This document shows, piece after piece, positions 35,247-44,039 of a stretch of DNA of 64,000 nucleotides. Origin of the DNA: Granulicella arctica (lineage in GTDB: Bacteria > Acidobacteriota > Terriglobia > Terriglobales > Acidobacteriaceae); NCBI RefSeq assembly GCF_025685605.1, contig NZ_JAGTUT010000003.1, positions 62,001 to 126,000 on the forward strand. Reading direction: 5' to 3'. The translations under genes were made by a program, and so were the position numbers. How positions within the stretch are numbered: position 1 is the stretch's first letter; each line of letters begins with the position of its first letter. The notes under the pieces are model-generated. The model did no database searches, was not told where the DNA came from, and saw only the letters and a list, made by a program, of their open reading frames with translations.

Positions 35247-35759
35247 ATGTTCCGAGAACTCGCGCCCCTCCTACGACAGCGAGCCGTTCTGCTCACGGTC
35301 ACTCACCTCGAGGAGGATCAGATTCGTGTCAACGTGCTTCCCAAGCAGGTAGGCACGGGTGAGAATACAGCTCTCATAACTCCATTCAGCGTCACGGGTA
35401 CTGCCGAGGAGTTGGACGAACAGTTGCCGCAGGCTTTCGTCCAGTTCGTCGGCAAACATCTGGAGCTAAAGAACACCCTCGAAGCGGCCAAGGCCGAGAT
35501 GGACGCCGCGGGCAAACAGGCAAAGGAAGAGGCGAAGTCGAAGACCAAGATGACGGTCAAGAAGCCAGAGCCAGAGCCCGCGAAACCTGAACCAGCAAAA
35601 ACAGCGCCAGCACCTGGTCTCTTCGACACACTGCCTACTGCAGCAGAACCTACGCCACCAAGTTCCGATGAGGACGAAATCCTGAAGGAGATCCAAGCCA
35701 ATGAGCAGTCTGACGACGACACCGAAAATGACCTTGAAGACGAACCTGTTGCCGCGTGA
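35247..35759 (+). CDS. PRTRC system protein E
   Basis: The 170-residue protein starts MFRELAPLLRQRAVLLTVTH, followed by 'RVNVLPKQVGTGENTALITPFSVTGTAEELDEQLP', which I recognise as PRTRC protein E. The C-terminal half is charged and Pro/Ala/Lys-rich (KPEPEPAKPEPAKTAPAP) and ends with an acidic tail. PRTRC (ParB-related, ThiF-related cassette) genes occur on plasmids with unknown joint function. Its end overlaps the start of protein C by about 59 bases. The start at ATG 35247 fits the family; longer frames upstream do not. Confidence 0.85.
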   Translation: MFRELAPLLRQRAVLLTVTHLEEDQIRVNVLPKQVGTGENTALITPFSVTGTAEELDEQLPQAFVQFVGKHLELKNTLEAAKAEMDAAGKQAKEEAKSKTKMTVKKPEPEPAKPEPAKTAPAPGLFDTLPTAAEPTPPSSDEDEILKEIQANEQSDDDTENDLEDEPVAA

Positions 35760-35937
35760 GTTCGTTTACAACGGGTCCAAGATTCCCGATCCGAACCCTG
35801 AAATGACTGTGGAGCAGGTTCGAGAGTTGCTCACCGCAGCCTACCCGGAGATCTCGACGGCAGCGGTCTCTGGGCCAGAAGACGCCGGCAGGAGTTTGCG
35901 ATACACCTTCACCCGGGCGATTGGCTCGAAGGGGTAA
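35701..35937 (+). CDS. PRTRC system protein C
   Basis: The 78-residue protein holds 'LLPREFVYNGSKIPDPNPEMTVEQVRELLTAAYPEISTAAVSGPE' and 'LRYTFTRAIGSKG', a ubiquitin-like small protein pattern typical of PRTRC protein C. GGAG (35686-35689) supports ATG 35701; ATG 35728 is an alternative. It overlaps the end of E, so the two are coupled. The ThiF partner expected for a ubiquitin-like protein is not in the window. Confidence 0.85.
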   Translation: MSSLTTTPKMTLKTNLLPREFVYNGSKIPDPNPEMTVEQVRELLTAAYPEISTAAVSGPEDAGRSLRYTFTRAIGSKG

Positions 35938-35941
35938 CGGC

Positions 35942-36154
35942 ATGCCCAGCACAGCGAAGGATCGGCTTCTGGTTGAGTTTGCCAGCCTCACCCAGAAGCC
36001 GCTTACACCTAACGAAGAACGGCTCAGGAGACATCTCGAATGCGACAAGTGCGTCAAGCTATGCTCCGCCCTCGCGGAAGCCGTCCAACCCTACCGAAAC
36101 CAAGCCCAGCGTGTTCTCGACGCACCCACCGAGTTGCTGGCGCCCCTGCTGTAG
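35942..36154 (+). CDS. Small Cys-containing protein between PRTRC C and F
   Basis: The 70-residue protein starts 4 bases after PRTRC C. It has 'LTPNEERLRRHLECDKCVKLCSALAEAVQPY' with C-x2-C-x3-C, which may bind metal. Its 3' end overlaps the F frame by more than 100 bases, so one of the two starts is wrong or the genes are overlapped. No family recognised. Confidence 0.55.
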   Translation: MPSTAKDRLLVEFASLTQKPLTPNEERLRRHLECDKCVKLCSALAEAVQPYRNQAQRVLDAPTELLAPLL

Positions 36155-37110
36155 GGCTGCTGGCACCAGCCTTCGGCCAGGCGCTCCCCAGCCTGGCCGA
36201 AGTGCCAGCCGCTTACTCCCATAGCGAAAATACGGGCACCCTCCTCGAGCTCTGCCGAGTCCTGGTGGAGCATGACCTCGGAGATGAAACCCTATGGAAG
36301 AGCAGCGGCAAACAGCCCCTCAGGTTCGCGGCGGCCGCAATCAAAGAAGAAATCGAGGAGCGCTGCGGAGATATGTTGACCCGCAACGTCAATTACGAAC
36401 TCTCGATACAAGACAGTATCGGCAGCTACGGTGACGAGAATCTGCGTGAAGGCGTACTGCTTCTTTCGGTTGATTGCAGCGGTTGTGGATACTTGAAGAT
36501 CGGCCCTGCCCTGGCAGCGTTAGAGAAAGAGGAGGAAGGGCTAGGAGCAGCCTTCTATCACCTGCTTCGGCTCTCGCTTTATCGCTGGCTCCGCTTGTAT
36601 GACCACACAGATGCAGAGGCATACAACGAGAACCTGCGTGAGTGGGCGGAACAGGAAGACGAACAGGCCCGCGAAGAGTATGAGATCGCCGACGTCGGAG
36701 GAGCATTACCGGCATTTCTCCGCGGAGAAGACAAACGGCAAGCTAAAGACTACCGCGCTCTGATTCGCCGGCATCGCCGTGGCCCACAGAGGGCATGGAT
36801 CGAAAGCCTGCTTCGCATCGCGGCGTTGACCCGCGTTCCCTCACGTTCGCCTCGGGAGCTCATCGATGCCTATTGGGACGACATCCCTCTGCCTGCCTTG
36901 CTGATCTGCTTTCACGACCAGGATGCGATTGCCGCGGCGTTCGACGCGGAAGCCCGCTCCATGCAGGAGGCTTCGCACGAGCCGACTTACCTCCAGGTTT
37001 TCTCCCCCTCGAACCCTGCTGAAGCCGACAAAGCCTTCCGTGGCTTTGCGCGCTTTCTGGCGATCAACCTGGAGCTCTTCACGCTGGTGGAGGCCCTGAA
37101 CCAAGCATAA
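36040..37110 (+). CDS. PRTRC system protein F
   Basis: From about residue 45 the protein matches PRTRC F: 'LAEVPAAYSHSENTGTLLELCRVLV', 'LREGVLLLSVDCSGCGYLKIGPALAALE', 'AAFYHLLRLSLYRWLRLYDHTDA' and 'FRGFARFLAINLELFTLVEAL'. The first 40 residues read in the overlap with the small upstream gene and look unlike protein F, so the real start may be later or non-ATG. The frame itself is certain to 37110. It is followed 13 bases later by PRTRC B with GGAG between. Order E-C-F-B is the usual one. Confidence 0.85.
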   Translation: MRQVRQAMLRPRGSRPTLPKPSPACSRRTHRVAGAPAVGLLAPAFGQALPSLAEVPAAYSHSENTGTLLELCRVLVEHDLGDETLWKSSGKQPLRFAAAAIKEEIEERCGDMLTRNVNYELSIQDSIGSYGDENLREGVLLLSVDCSGCGYLKIGPALAALEKEEEGLGAAFYHLLRLSLYRWLRLYDHTDAEAYNENLREWAEQEDEQAREEYEIADVGGALPAFLRGEDKRQAKDYRALIRRHRRGPQRAWIESLLRIAALTRVPSRSPRELIDAYWDDIPLPALLICFHDQDAIAAAFDAEARSMQEASHEPTYLQVFSPSNPAEADKAFRGFARFLAINLELFTLVEALNQA

Positions 37111-37123
37111 GGAGACCTCACAC

Positions 37124-38350
37124 GTGCAGACCCAGATCTCGATCGGCAGCAACAGAAACTTTGCCATGAGCCAGGCCCTTCTCATCTACAAGGGGGATTC
37201 AAACAGGGAAGCTTTCGTTACCCTTCACCAGGTCGGCAAGCAGGCTCATTGCCCACCGACGCTCGGTCCGGCCGAAACGCTTACACAGGCTTTTCTCGAT
37301 AGCCTTGTGCGCGCAGTGGGCGGCAACGCAGCTGTTGAAGTCCTTCCGGAGAACGTTCTCGCACGCACACAACATATGCTGGCGTGGTGGGTGCCGGCGA
37401 AGGCGCGACGGATGTTCTTCCAGCACGCGCAAGGTGTGCTCGACGACTTGAACGAAGCCGCTGCGCGGCGAACGCATCGCCTCGAGTGGGGGATTTCCCA
37501 GTATCCCGTTGTTCCAGGTCACGAGATCGTCGGAACAGTGGCGGCAGTAGGTTCTGCCGTTACCCGGCTACAGGTCGGGCAGCGTGTCGGCGTCGGTGCG
37601 CTTTGCGGCTCGTGCATGCAGTGTGAATGGTGTGAAGGCGGGGCGCAGCACGTCTGCGCCCAAGTTGTAGGCACAGTGATGGGCGAACACAAAGGAGGCT
37701 TCGCGTCTGTCGTTCGGGTGAACAACTGGCAGTTCGCTCACCCCTTACCCGATACGATTGCCTCCGAATACGGTGGGCCGTTGATGTGTGCCGGCACGAC
37801 GGTGTTTACACCGATGATTCGCTATGGAGTGCGGCCCACGGACCGCGTTGCGGTCGTCGGCATTGGGGGTCTGGGTCACTTGGCGGTGCAGTACCTCGCC
37901 AAGTGGGGCTGCGAGGTGACCGCGATCAGTTCCACGCATGAAAAGGATGAGATGGCTCACGGCTTCGGCGCTACGCGCTTTATTGCCACCCGTGGCACGG
38001 ATGAGCTGCAGAAGGCTGCGCGGTCTTTTGACTTCATTCTCTCCACGGTATCCGCAGACCTGCCTTGGGATCAATACATGACGGCTCTACGACCGCAGGG
38101 AAAGCTTTGCATCGTGGGCATTCCGGAGAAGCCGATCTCTGTGGTTTCCTGGAACCTCATTGGTGGAGAAAAGTCCATCGTCGGCGGTCAGCCAGGATCG
38201 ATCGACGAGACGCAGCAAATGCTGGAATTCTCTGCAACGCATGGAGTGAAACCGATGATCGAGACATTTCCAATGCACGAGGCCAACGCGGCCCTCGACC
38301 ATACTCGCAAAGGGAAGGCACGCTTCCGCTCCGTTCTCGTAGCGGAGTGA
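37124..38350 (+). CDS. In-frame chimera: PRTRC protein B N-terminus fused to a zinc alcohol dehydrogenase
   Basis: Starting at GTG 37124, residues 1 to about 103 match PRTRC B ('SQALLIYKGDSNREAFVTLHQV', 'VLPENVLARTQHMLAWWVPAKARRMFF'). From about residue 105 the protein is an alcohol dehydrogenase of the CAD/YahK type: 'EWGISQYPVVPGHEIVGTVAAVGS', structural zinc Cys set 'CGSCMQCEWCEGGAQHVC', and Rossmann 'VAVVGIGGLGHLAVQYL'. The first 45 residues of the ADH, including the catalytic-zinc Cys of G-V-C-H-S-D, are missing (QGVLDDLNEA at the join). The fused protein is 408 residues. Without that Cys it is probably inactive. This is a deletion or recombination junction at about 37430. Confidence 0.85.
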   Translation: MQTQISIGSNRNFAMSQALLIYKGDSNREAFVTLHQVGKQAHCPPTLGPAETLTQAFLDSLVRAVGGNAAVEVLPENVLARTQHMLAWWVPAKARRMFFQHAQGVLDDLNEAAARRTHRLEWGISQYPVVPGHEIVGTVAAVGSAVTRLQVGQRVGVGALCGSCMQCEWCEGGAQHVCAQVVGTVMGEHKGGFASVVRVNNWQFAHPLPDTIASEYGGPLMCAGTTVFTPMIRYGVRPTDRVAVVGIGGLGHLAVQYLAKWGCEVTAISSTHEKDEMAHGFGATRFIATRGTDELQKAARSFDFILSTVSADLPWDQYMTALRPQGKLCIVGIPEKPISVVSWNLIGGEKSIVGGQPGSIDETQQMLEFSATHGVKPMIETFPMHEANAALDHTRKGKARFRSVLVAE

Positions 38351-38499
38351 CCATCTCCGGCTACGAAAGCGCTTCCCAGTTCTTCGGGAGTTTCGCCGCC
38401 TCGTTGGGACTCCTACCATGCGAGACATGGAACGTCTCATTACTGCTTCAGGGCATGTGACGGGCAGAGCGAAGGCGGCGAGTCGAGTAAAGTTATGCC

Positions 38500-39490
38500 T
38501 CAAGCAGTGATAACGACCTTGCCGACCTGCGTATTGGATTCGAGAAAACGATACGCGTCCGCTGACTGCTCCAGGGGAAACGTCTTTGCAATCTTCGGAA
38601 CGAACCGACCGTCTTGAAATCGTTGGCGAAGATAACGCTGTCCTTCCTCAAGCACGGACTGTTTGCCCCGGACCTCATTAGTCGTATAGCCGCGCAGGTT
38701 GATCGCTTTTGCCAATCCCGCCATAAGTGGGTATACCGTGGGTTGTCCGGATAGTCCACCATACAGAAAGATGGTGGCGCCAGGGGATGCGGCCTCGGCC
38801 AGCTTTTCGACGTATGGGCCACCAACAGAATCAAACATCACGCGGGCTCCCTCACCGCCACTCATCTCGCGCAGGCGAGCGGGCAGGTCTTCCTCTTTGG
38901 TCGCGATGACGTAATCCGCGCCGAGTGCGAGCAGTTCCTGTCGCTTCTCCGACGTGCGTGTGGCAGCAATGGCCACAGCGCCTGCGTCTTTTACAATTTG
39001 GATTGCCGCCAAGCCCACGCCGCTGGAGGCGGCCGAAATCAGAACGAAGTCGCCCGTCTTAACTCGTGCATAGTGAATCAGAGCGCCCCAGGCCGTTAGA
39101 TATGCAATCCAAATTGAGGCGCCCTGGGAGGGCGACAAGTTGGCAGGGTATTCGGCAACCGTAGACACCGGCACAATAGCCTCTTCGCCGAGCACGCCGA
39201 ACTCGCCCTGCGAGAAACCGCCCATCGTGGATACTTGCCTGCCGATGAGGGCAGGGTCCACGCCCGGACCCACTGCTTCTATGGATCCCGCGGCTTCAAA
39301 TCCAATGCGCGATGGAAGGGTTGGCTTGTCTCCGTAATAGGAGCTACGCATATACATCGCTTCGGAACGATTCAGGCAATCGCTTGCACACGCGCTTGAC
39401 CTCATCTTTGCCGGACCGCCGCGATGGAGCATCCTCTAGCTGCAGATTTTCCGGGCCGCCAAACTCATGCAAACGAACAATCCTCGGCAC
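38500..39490 (-). pseudogene. Zinc-independent quinone-oxidoreductase-type MDR enzyme, frameshifted near the N-terminus
   Basis: GTG 39490 with AGGAGG upstream starts 'PRIVRLHEFGGPENLQLEDAP'. The frame breaks around 39390-39400 (after GKDEVK), and the other frame continues as 'NRSEAMYMRSSYYGDKPTLPSRIGFEAAGSIEAVG', then 'VLISAASSGVGLAAIQIVKDAGAVAIAATRT' (NADPH Rossmann loop) to 38500. The reconstructed length is about 328 residues, normal for quinone oxidoreductase/zeta-crystallin relatives. The region at the break also mismatches, so more than one base may be altered. It is convergent with the chimeric ADH. Confidence 0.8.
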
Positions 39491-39677
39491 AATTCCTCCT
39501 TTAGCCTTAAGATGTTTGCCGTTTTGCAAGGACTCTACTTTGTACCCTACCTATCAAAAGCAGCTTTACCGCTCGCATAATCGATCAGTCCCGTTATGTC
39601 GCAATAGCGGAACTCTGCTTCCCGGAGGCTCGATCTGGAGCAGCCCGGCCCTAACTGGCGTGAGCCGGCACGTATCG

Positions 39678-40239
39678 TTATGCGTCGTTTGCTCCCAAAC
39701 CCCGAAAGGCAAGCGCAAGAAGTCTCCTGACGCGCGCTTCCCCAGACGGCGTTGGCGGGATGCGCCAGAAGAGTCCCACCAAGACCAGAAAGTCCTCGGG
39801 GTCCGTTCCGGCCCGCAGATGGCCTGAACGTTCACATGCTTGGATGAACTGGCGGACGGCGCCCAGCATCGGCGTGTAGATGTCCCGGACGCTCCTGATC
39901 CGATGTAGACGCATGGACGATGTCAGCGACTCCGTACTTCATCCTCCCGAACTTCGCGAAGCGGTCACACCAGGTGCGAAAGGCGTGTAGGGGCGGGTGC
40001 CTGGCAAGCAGTGTAGGGGCAAGAGCTGCCAGTATGTCGATCTCATTGCGATATACGCCAAGCACCAAAGCTTCGCGGCTGGGAAAGTGACGATAGAGCG
40101 TCCCTGCACCGACCCCAGCCGCTTTGGCGATCGAGTTGAGTGAGGCCGCAGGATCAGCAGCCAATGCATCGCGAGCGACCTCCAAAATGCGATTTTTGTT
40201 TGCCTTTGCGTCCGCGCGAAGAAGATCGTCGCTTGCCAT
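39678..40239 (-). pseudogene. TetR-family regulator, frameshifted in its ligand domain
   Basis: ATG 40239 follows AGGAGG. The N-terminal HTH is intact: 'ANKNRILEVARDALAADPAASLNSIAKAAGVGAGTLYRHFPSREALVLGVY'. After 'MKYGVADIVHASTSD' the frame shifts near 39905-39915, and the other frame continues as 'DIYTPMLGAVRQFIQACERSGHLRAGTDPEDFLVLVGLFWRI' to 39678. The related fragment at 58.9 kb reads straight through, and comparison shows one extra base here. It divergently adjoins the aldo/keto reductase gene, its likely target. Confidence 0.82.
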
Positions 40240-40255
40240 CACCCTCCTTGACTAA

Positions 40256-40300
40256 ACGGAGAGTTCTCCGTAAGCTCCATTGTAACCGGAGAGTTCTCCC
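40256..40300. promoter_or_regulatory. Paired palindromic operator between tetR and the aldo/keto reductase
   Basis: ACGGAGAGTTCTCCGT (40256-40271) is a near-perfect palindrome. CGGAGAGTTCTCC recurs at 40287-40299, 30 bases downstream. Both lie in the 87-base gap between the divergent genes, as expected for TetR operators. Confidence 0.7.
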
Positions 40301-40326
40301 TTTTGCATTTCCGGTTCGGAGGGTCT

Positions 40327-41370
40327 ATGCGATACAGGAAGCTCGGTCACACAGGTCTTGACGTCTCGCCCATCTGCATTGGCTGCATGGGCTTTGGCGA
40401 TCCTTCTCGCGGCTACCCGGCTTGGTCGCTCGACGAGGAAGCCAGTCGATCCTTGATTCGGCACTCTACCGAAGCGGGGATCAACTTCTTCGACACAGCA
40501 AATATGTACTCCAACGGCAGCAGCGAGGAGATCGTTGGCAGAGCATTGAAAGAATTCAGTAACCGCGATAGCGTCGTCATCGCGACCAAGGTAGCTCCCC
40601 CCACGCACAACGGGCCAAACGCCATCGGATTATCCCGCAAGGCGATCATGGCGGAGATCGACGGTAGCTTACGGCGACTTGGCACAGATTACGTCGATTT
40701 GTACCAGATTCATCGACGCGATCAATCGACTCCTTGGGAGGAAACGTTGGAAGCCCTTCACGATCTTGTGAAAATGGGCAAAGTGCGCTATCTCGGTGCT
40801 TCCTCCATGAAGGCCTGGGAGTTCAGCAAGGCGCTTCACTTGCAGAAAACTAACGGCTGGACGCGTTTCGTGTCCATGCAGGACAACTACAATCTCCTTG
40901 CGCGGGAAGAAGAACGCGAGATGCTGCCGCTATGCGCCGATGAAGGCGTCCAGACGATGGTCTATAGTCCGCTTGCCCGTGGCAAACTCGCGCGTCCGTG
41001 GGGTGAATCGACTGCCCGTGCGGAAGCTGAGCTTGCCGGCGCCAGGCAAAACGAGGCAACGGCCGCCAGCGATCAGAAGATCGTCGAAGCGGTGGCTGCG
41101 ATTGCAACGGAACGTAGCGTCGGCCAGGCGCAAGTAGCCTTAGCTTGGCTGCTTCGCAATCCCGTCATTGCGGCACCCATCGTCGGCGCGTTGAAGACGA
41201 AGCACATAGACGACGCGGTCGCAGCACTCGACATCCATCTGACCGATGAAGAGGTCGCGAGACTCGGTCAGTCTTATATCCCCCGTGTCGATAATCAAGG
41301 TTTATCCGATCCGGCAATCCTGCATCGCGGCATGGAGGCCACGACGGGGTTCAAAGTGAACGCCGCTTAG
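40327..41370 (+). CDS. Aldo/keto reductase
   Basis: The 347-residue protein starts MRYRKLGHTGLDVSPICIGC. The AKR tetrad is visible: Asp in 'FFDTANMYSNGSSEEIVG' with Tyr in N-M-Y, Lys in 'VVIATKV', and His in 'DLYQIHRRD'. The NADPH-binding end includes 'AQVALAWLLRNPVIAAPIVG'. It reduces aldehydes or ketones with NADPH in the cytoplasm. The divergent tetR and paired palindromes suggest substrate-inducible control. From about codon 78 the gene is present again almost unchanged in inverted orientation at 58.0-58.85 kb. Confidence 0.92.
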   Translation: MRYRKLGHTGLDVSPICIGCMGFGDPSRGYPAWSLDEEASRSLIRHSTEAGINFFDTANMYSNGSSEEIVGRALKEFSNRDSVVIATKVAPPTHNGPNAIGLSRKAIMAEIDGSLRRLGTDYVDLYQIHRRDQSTPWEETLEALHDLVKMGKVRYLGASSMKAWEFSKALHLQKTNGWTRFVSMQDNYNLLAREEEREMLPLCADEGVQTMVYSPLARGKLARPWGESTARAEAELAGARQNEATAASDQKIVEAVAAIATERSVGQAQVALAWLLRNPVIAAPIVGALKTKHIDDAVAALDIHLTDEEVARLGQSYIPRVDNQGLSDPAILHRGMEATTGFKVNAA

Positions 41371-41526
41371 GATGTTTCGACAAGAGCCGCGTGTCATTCA
41401 GGTGCGATCCGCCCGTAGAGCATCCATCTGATCTGTACGAGAAGCCGCAATCTGGGAAGTTGGCCGGATCAGGCCGAAATTCTTTTGATGCTGAGATCTC
41501 CAATCCGCTTTCGGGTTAGGAGTGGT

Positions 41527-42258
41527 CTAGGGCTGTGCCTTGGAGCGAAGAGTGACCTCGCCAATGTTGACGCCTTCCGGCTGCTCAAGAACATAGGCGA
41601 CCGCGCGTGCTACAGCTTCAGGAGACATCGCAAATTTTGCACCGGCCTTCTGAAGCTGTTCCTTGAGTTCCGGGTTTCTAACATGCTCGCTGAACGCCGT
41701 GTCTGTAAAGCCCGGCAGAATGGTGCTTACCCGAATGTGACCGGCGAGCTCTTGTCTTAGGCCGTCCGAAATAGCCAGCACAGCTGCCTTCGTTGCGGCG
41801 TATACCACCTGGTTGGGAACCGTTTTGCGAGCCGCAGCAGAAGCTGTGTGGATGAAGTGACCTGAGTCTTGTCGACGGAAAACAGGCAATGCGGCGGCGA
41901 TACCGAACAAAACTCCCTTGATGTTCACGTCGACCATCGTTTCCCAATCATCGACCGCGAGATCGTCGAACGGCCCAATAGGCATCGCACCTGCGTTGCT
42001 GAAAAGAACATCAAGTCGCCCAAAACTCTGCTGAGCAAGCCCTACAAGGCTCTGGAGATCCTCGCGCCTGCTCACATCCGTCACCCGGTATACGGCTTGG
42101 CCTCCGGCAGCCGTGATCTCTTCTTTCAGCCTCGCTAGTCCGTCTTCATGCCGCGCGCCGAGCACCACCTTCGCCCCGCATTCGGCCAAACATAACGCTG
42201 TAGCCCGTCCGATACCGCTGCTCGCGCCGGTTATTGCAATGACTTGCCCGCTGATCAT
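41527..42258 (-). CDS. Short-chain dehydrogenase/reductase
   Basis: The 243-residue SDR starts at ATG 42258 (MISGQVIAITGASSGIGRATAL). T-G-A-S-S-G-I-G is the cofactor loop, N-A-G follows near residue 88, the catalytic Ser is in 'HTASAAARKTV' and Y-A-A-T-K is the active-site Tyr/Lys. Residues 'GARHEDG' with Arg at the second strand suggest NADPH preference. It is divergent from the TetR gene at 42406, which may regulate it. Confidence 0.9.
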   Translation of the reverse strand: MISGQVIAITGASSGIGRATALCLAECGAKVVLGARHEDGLARLKEEITAAGGQAVYRVTDVSRREDLQSLVGLAQQSFGRLDVLFSNAGAMPIGPFDDLAVDDWETMVDVNIKGVLFGIAAALPVFRRQDSGHFIHTASAAARKTVPNQVVYAATKAAVLAISDGLRQELAGHIRVSTILPGFTDTAFSEHVRNPELKEQLQKAGAKFAMSPEAVARAVAYVLEQPEGVNIGEVTLRSKAQP

Positions 42259-42405
42259 ATTTACTCTGATGTGTTCCACAGTTCTAGGGTTCAATCTTTG
42301 CCCCCTTGCAAGGCATTGAAAAGACGGCCGCCACAAAGGCTCCGAGCTGTGAATTGCTCGTGCAACGCATCGACTTCAACCCAAGGCGCCGACTACTATG
42401 GAGAA

Positions 42406-43017
42406 ATGGCTCGGAAGGAACCAACCTCCCGCAACAGCGCGGCAAAGACGCACCTCCTTGACACGGCGCAGCGTATCGTGGGGGCGAAAGGCTTTTCAGG
42501 TGTAGGTCTTAACCAACTTTTGGGTGCCGCCTGTATTCCAAAGGGCTCATTCTATTACTACTTTGCGTCCAAAGATGCTTTCGGGAAAGACCTGCTCGAG
42601 CACTACTTTGAAAAAGATCTTTCACAAATCGACAAATTCCTATCGGAGCCTGGTCGTACCGCCCGGGAACGGCTAATTGCATATTGGCGCTCCTTTCGAA
42701 AAAACCAAGAGCACGACGATCCTGACGGGAAGTGTCTGGCAGTGAAACTCGGCGCTGAGGTCTCCGACATGTCGGAAGGTATGCGACTCGCGTTGAAAGC
42801 CGGGACCTCGGCTATCATCTCTAGACTCGCTCGCATCCTCAAAGAGGGGATGACTGACGGTTCGATCGTGATCTCCGGAAGTCCTGGGGCAACCGCCTTG
42901 ACGCTCTATCAATTGTGGATGGGTGCAAGCGTCATGGCAAAAATCTCACATGATCGTGGTGCGTTCATTCATGCAAATGCAACGACCGAGCGAATCCTGG
43001 CCGGCGAGGCCCTCTAA
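42406..43017 (+). CDS. TetR-family regulator (NemR/AcuR-like)
   Basis: ATG 42406 follows GGAG (42400-42403). The 203-residue protein has the HTH 'THLLDTAQRIVGAKGFSGVGLNQLLGAACIPKGSFYYYFASKDAFGKDLLEHYF'; the G-S-F-Y-Y-Y-F ending is typical of TetR groups sensing electrophiles, such as NemR and AcuR. One Cys occurs in 'DGKCLAVKLG', as in that group. It is divergent from an SDR and upstream of a DJ-1/PfpI gene preceded by two TAGAC-N5-GTCTA palindromes, the NemR-type pattern. Regulation of both is inferred. Confidence 0.88.
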   Translation: MARKEPTSRNSAAKTHLLDTAQRIVGAKGFSGVGLNQLLGAACIPKGSFYYYFASKDAFGKDLLEHYFEKDLSQIDKFLSEPGRTARERLIAYWRSFRKNQEHDDPDGKCLAVKLGAEVSDMSEGMRLALKAGTSAIISRLARILKEGMTDGSIVISGSPGATALTLYQLWMGASVMAKISHDRGAFIHANATTERILAGEAL

Positions 43018-43089
43018 ACCTAACTCGGCCAATTCCTAGCCAAACCGTGCACGACTTCCGGTGCGTTATATCCAAACACTTGCTTTCTG

Positions 43090-43128
43090 TAGACAGTCGG
43101 TCTATAACCTTGTAGACGACTGGTCTAC
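43090..43128. promoter_or_regulatory. Two TAGAC-N5-GTCTA palindromes upstream of the DJ-1/PfpI gene
   Basis: TAGAC-AGTCG-GTCTA lies at 43090-43104 and GTAGAC-GACTG-GTCTAC at 43112-43128, centres 23 bases apart. TetR proteins of the NemR type use similar boxes. The neighbouring TetR (42406) is the natural candidate. Confidence 0.72.
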
Positions 43129-43259
43129 TGCAAACTGGACCCAGCTCATTTTGCATCCAAGTTTCGCAGTCAAGCCGTTGCTGTCCGTTGACTGCCATCG
43201 ATCAGTGAACAGTACGCTTGCACGTCCGCGTACCAAACTAAAGACAAAGGAGTACGTCC

Positions 43260-44039
43260 ATGTTCAACACGCTCCCTCGGAAAGCGCTCATTTCCGTCAG
43301 CAGCTTTCAAGGTTCCATCTTTCCCGATGGATCCAAGACCGGTGTATTTTTCACTGAGGCTCTACACCCCTACCAAGTATTGACGGCGGCAGGTTTCGAG
43401 GTGGATTTTGCCTCTGAAACCGGCTCGTTTGGTTTTGATGAGTTCTCTCTTACGCCGCCTTTCTTGGCGGGAAGCGACAAGGCCGTGTACGAAAATGCGA
43501 ATAGCCCGTTCATGGTCAAGCTCACGTCACACTGTATGAAGGCGTCCGAAGTAAACAGCGGACAATACGGACTGTTCTTCGCCTCCGCTGGGCATGCCGC
43601 ACTTTACGATTACCCGCAGGCTAAAGGTCTGCAGGCCATAGCCTTGGATGTCTGGAATCGTGGTGGCGTTCTTGGTGCCGTTTGCCATGGGCCGGTGCTG
43701 CTGCCGGCGATCATCGATCGCAAGACCGGGGAGTCTGTCATCGCGGGTAAAACGGTGACGGGATTCACAACGGAAGGGGAGATGGTTCTGAACCTTCTCG
43801 AACGGCTGAAATCAGATGGCGTCTCGACTGTAACGGAAGCTGTCTCGAAGGTTGGAGCGGATTACAGTTCGCCTATGTCTGCCTTTGACGATTACTCTGT
43901 GACTGCTGGCCGCATCATCACCGGTACCAATCCTGCCAGTGCTCGCAGCGCTGCGGAAAGATGTGTCGAGCCTTCAACAATCCATCCGAGGGCCTGCTCA
44001 AAAGATTTCTGTCGTAGCACACCGGAGAGCCTGAGTTGA
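43260..44039 (+). CDS. DJ-1/PfpI family protein (Hsp31/glyoxalase III-like), altered C-terminus
   Basis: About 230 residues match the DJ-1/PfpI class I amidotransferase-like family: 'ALISVSSFQGSIFPDGSKTGVFFTEALHPYQVLTAAGFEVDFASETG', 'LFFASAGHAALYDYP', and 'GGVLGAVCHGPVLLPAI' with the nucleophile Cys in A-V-C-H-G-P. Such proteins handle methylglyoxal or protein glycation damage. After 'TGTNPASARSAAERCVE' the reading ends in an unrelated 24-residue tail. Adding one base gives VEAFNNPSEGLL, the usual family end, so a one-base deletion near 43965-43975 is likely. AGGAG precedes the ATG. Confidence 0.85.
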   Translation: MFNTLPRKALISVSSFQGSIFPDGSKTGVFFTEALHPYQVLTAAGFEVDFASETGSFGFDEFSLTPPFLAGSDKAVYENANSPFMVKLTSHCMKASEVNSGQYGLFFASAGHAALYDYPQAKGLQAIALDVWNRGGVLGAVCHGPVLLPAIIDRKTGESVIAGKTVTGFTTEGEMVLNLLERLKSDGVSTVTEAVSKVGADYSSPMSAFDDYSVTAGRIITGTNPASARSAAERCVEPSTIHPRACSKDFCRSTPESLS

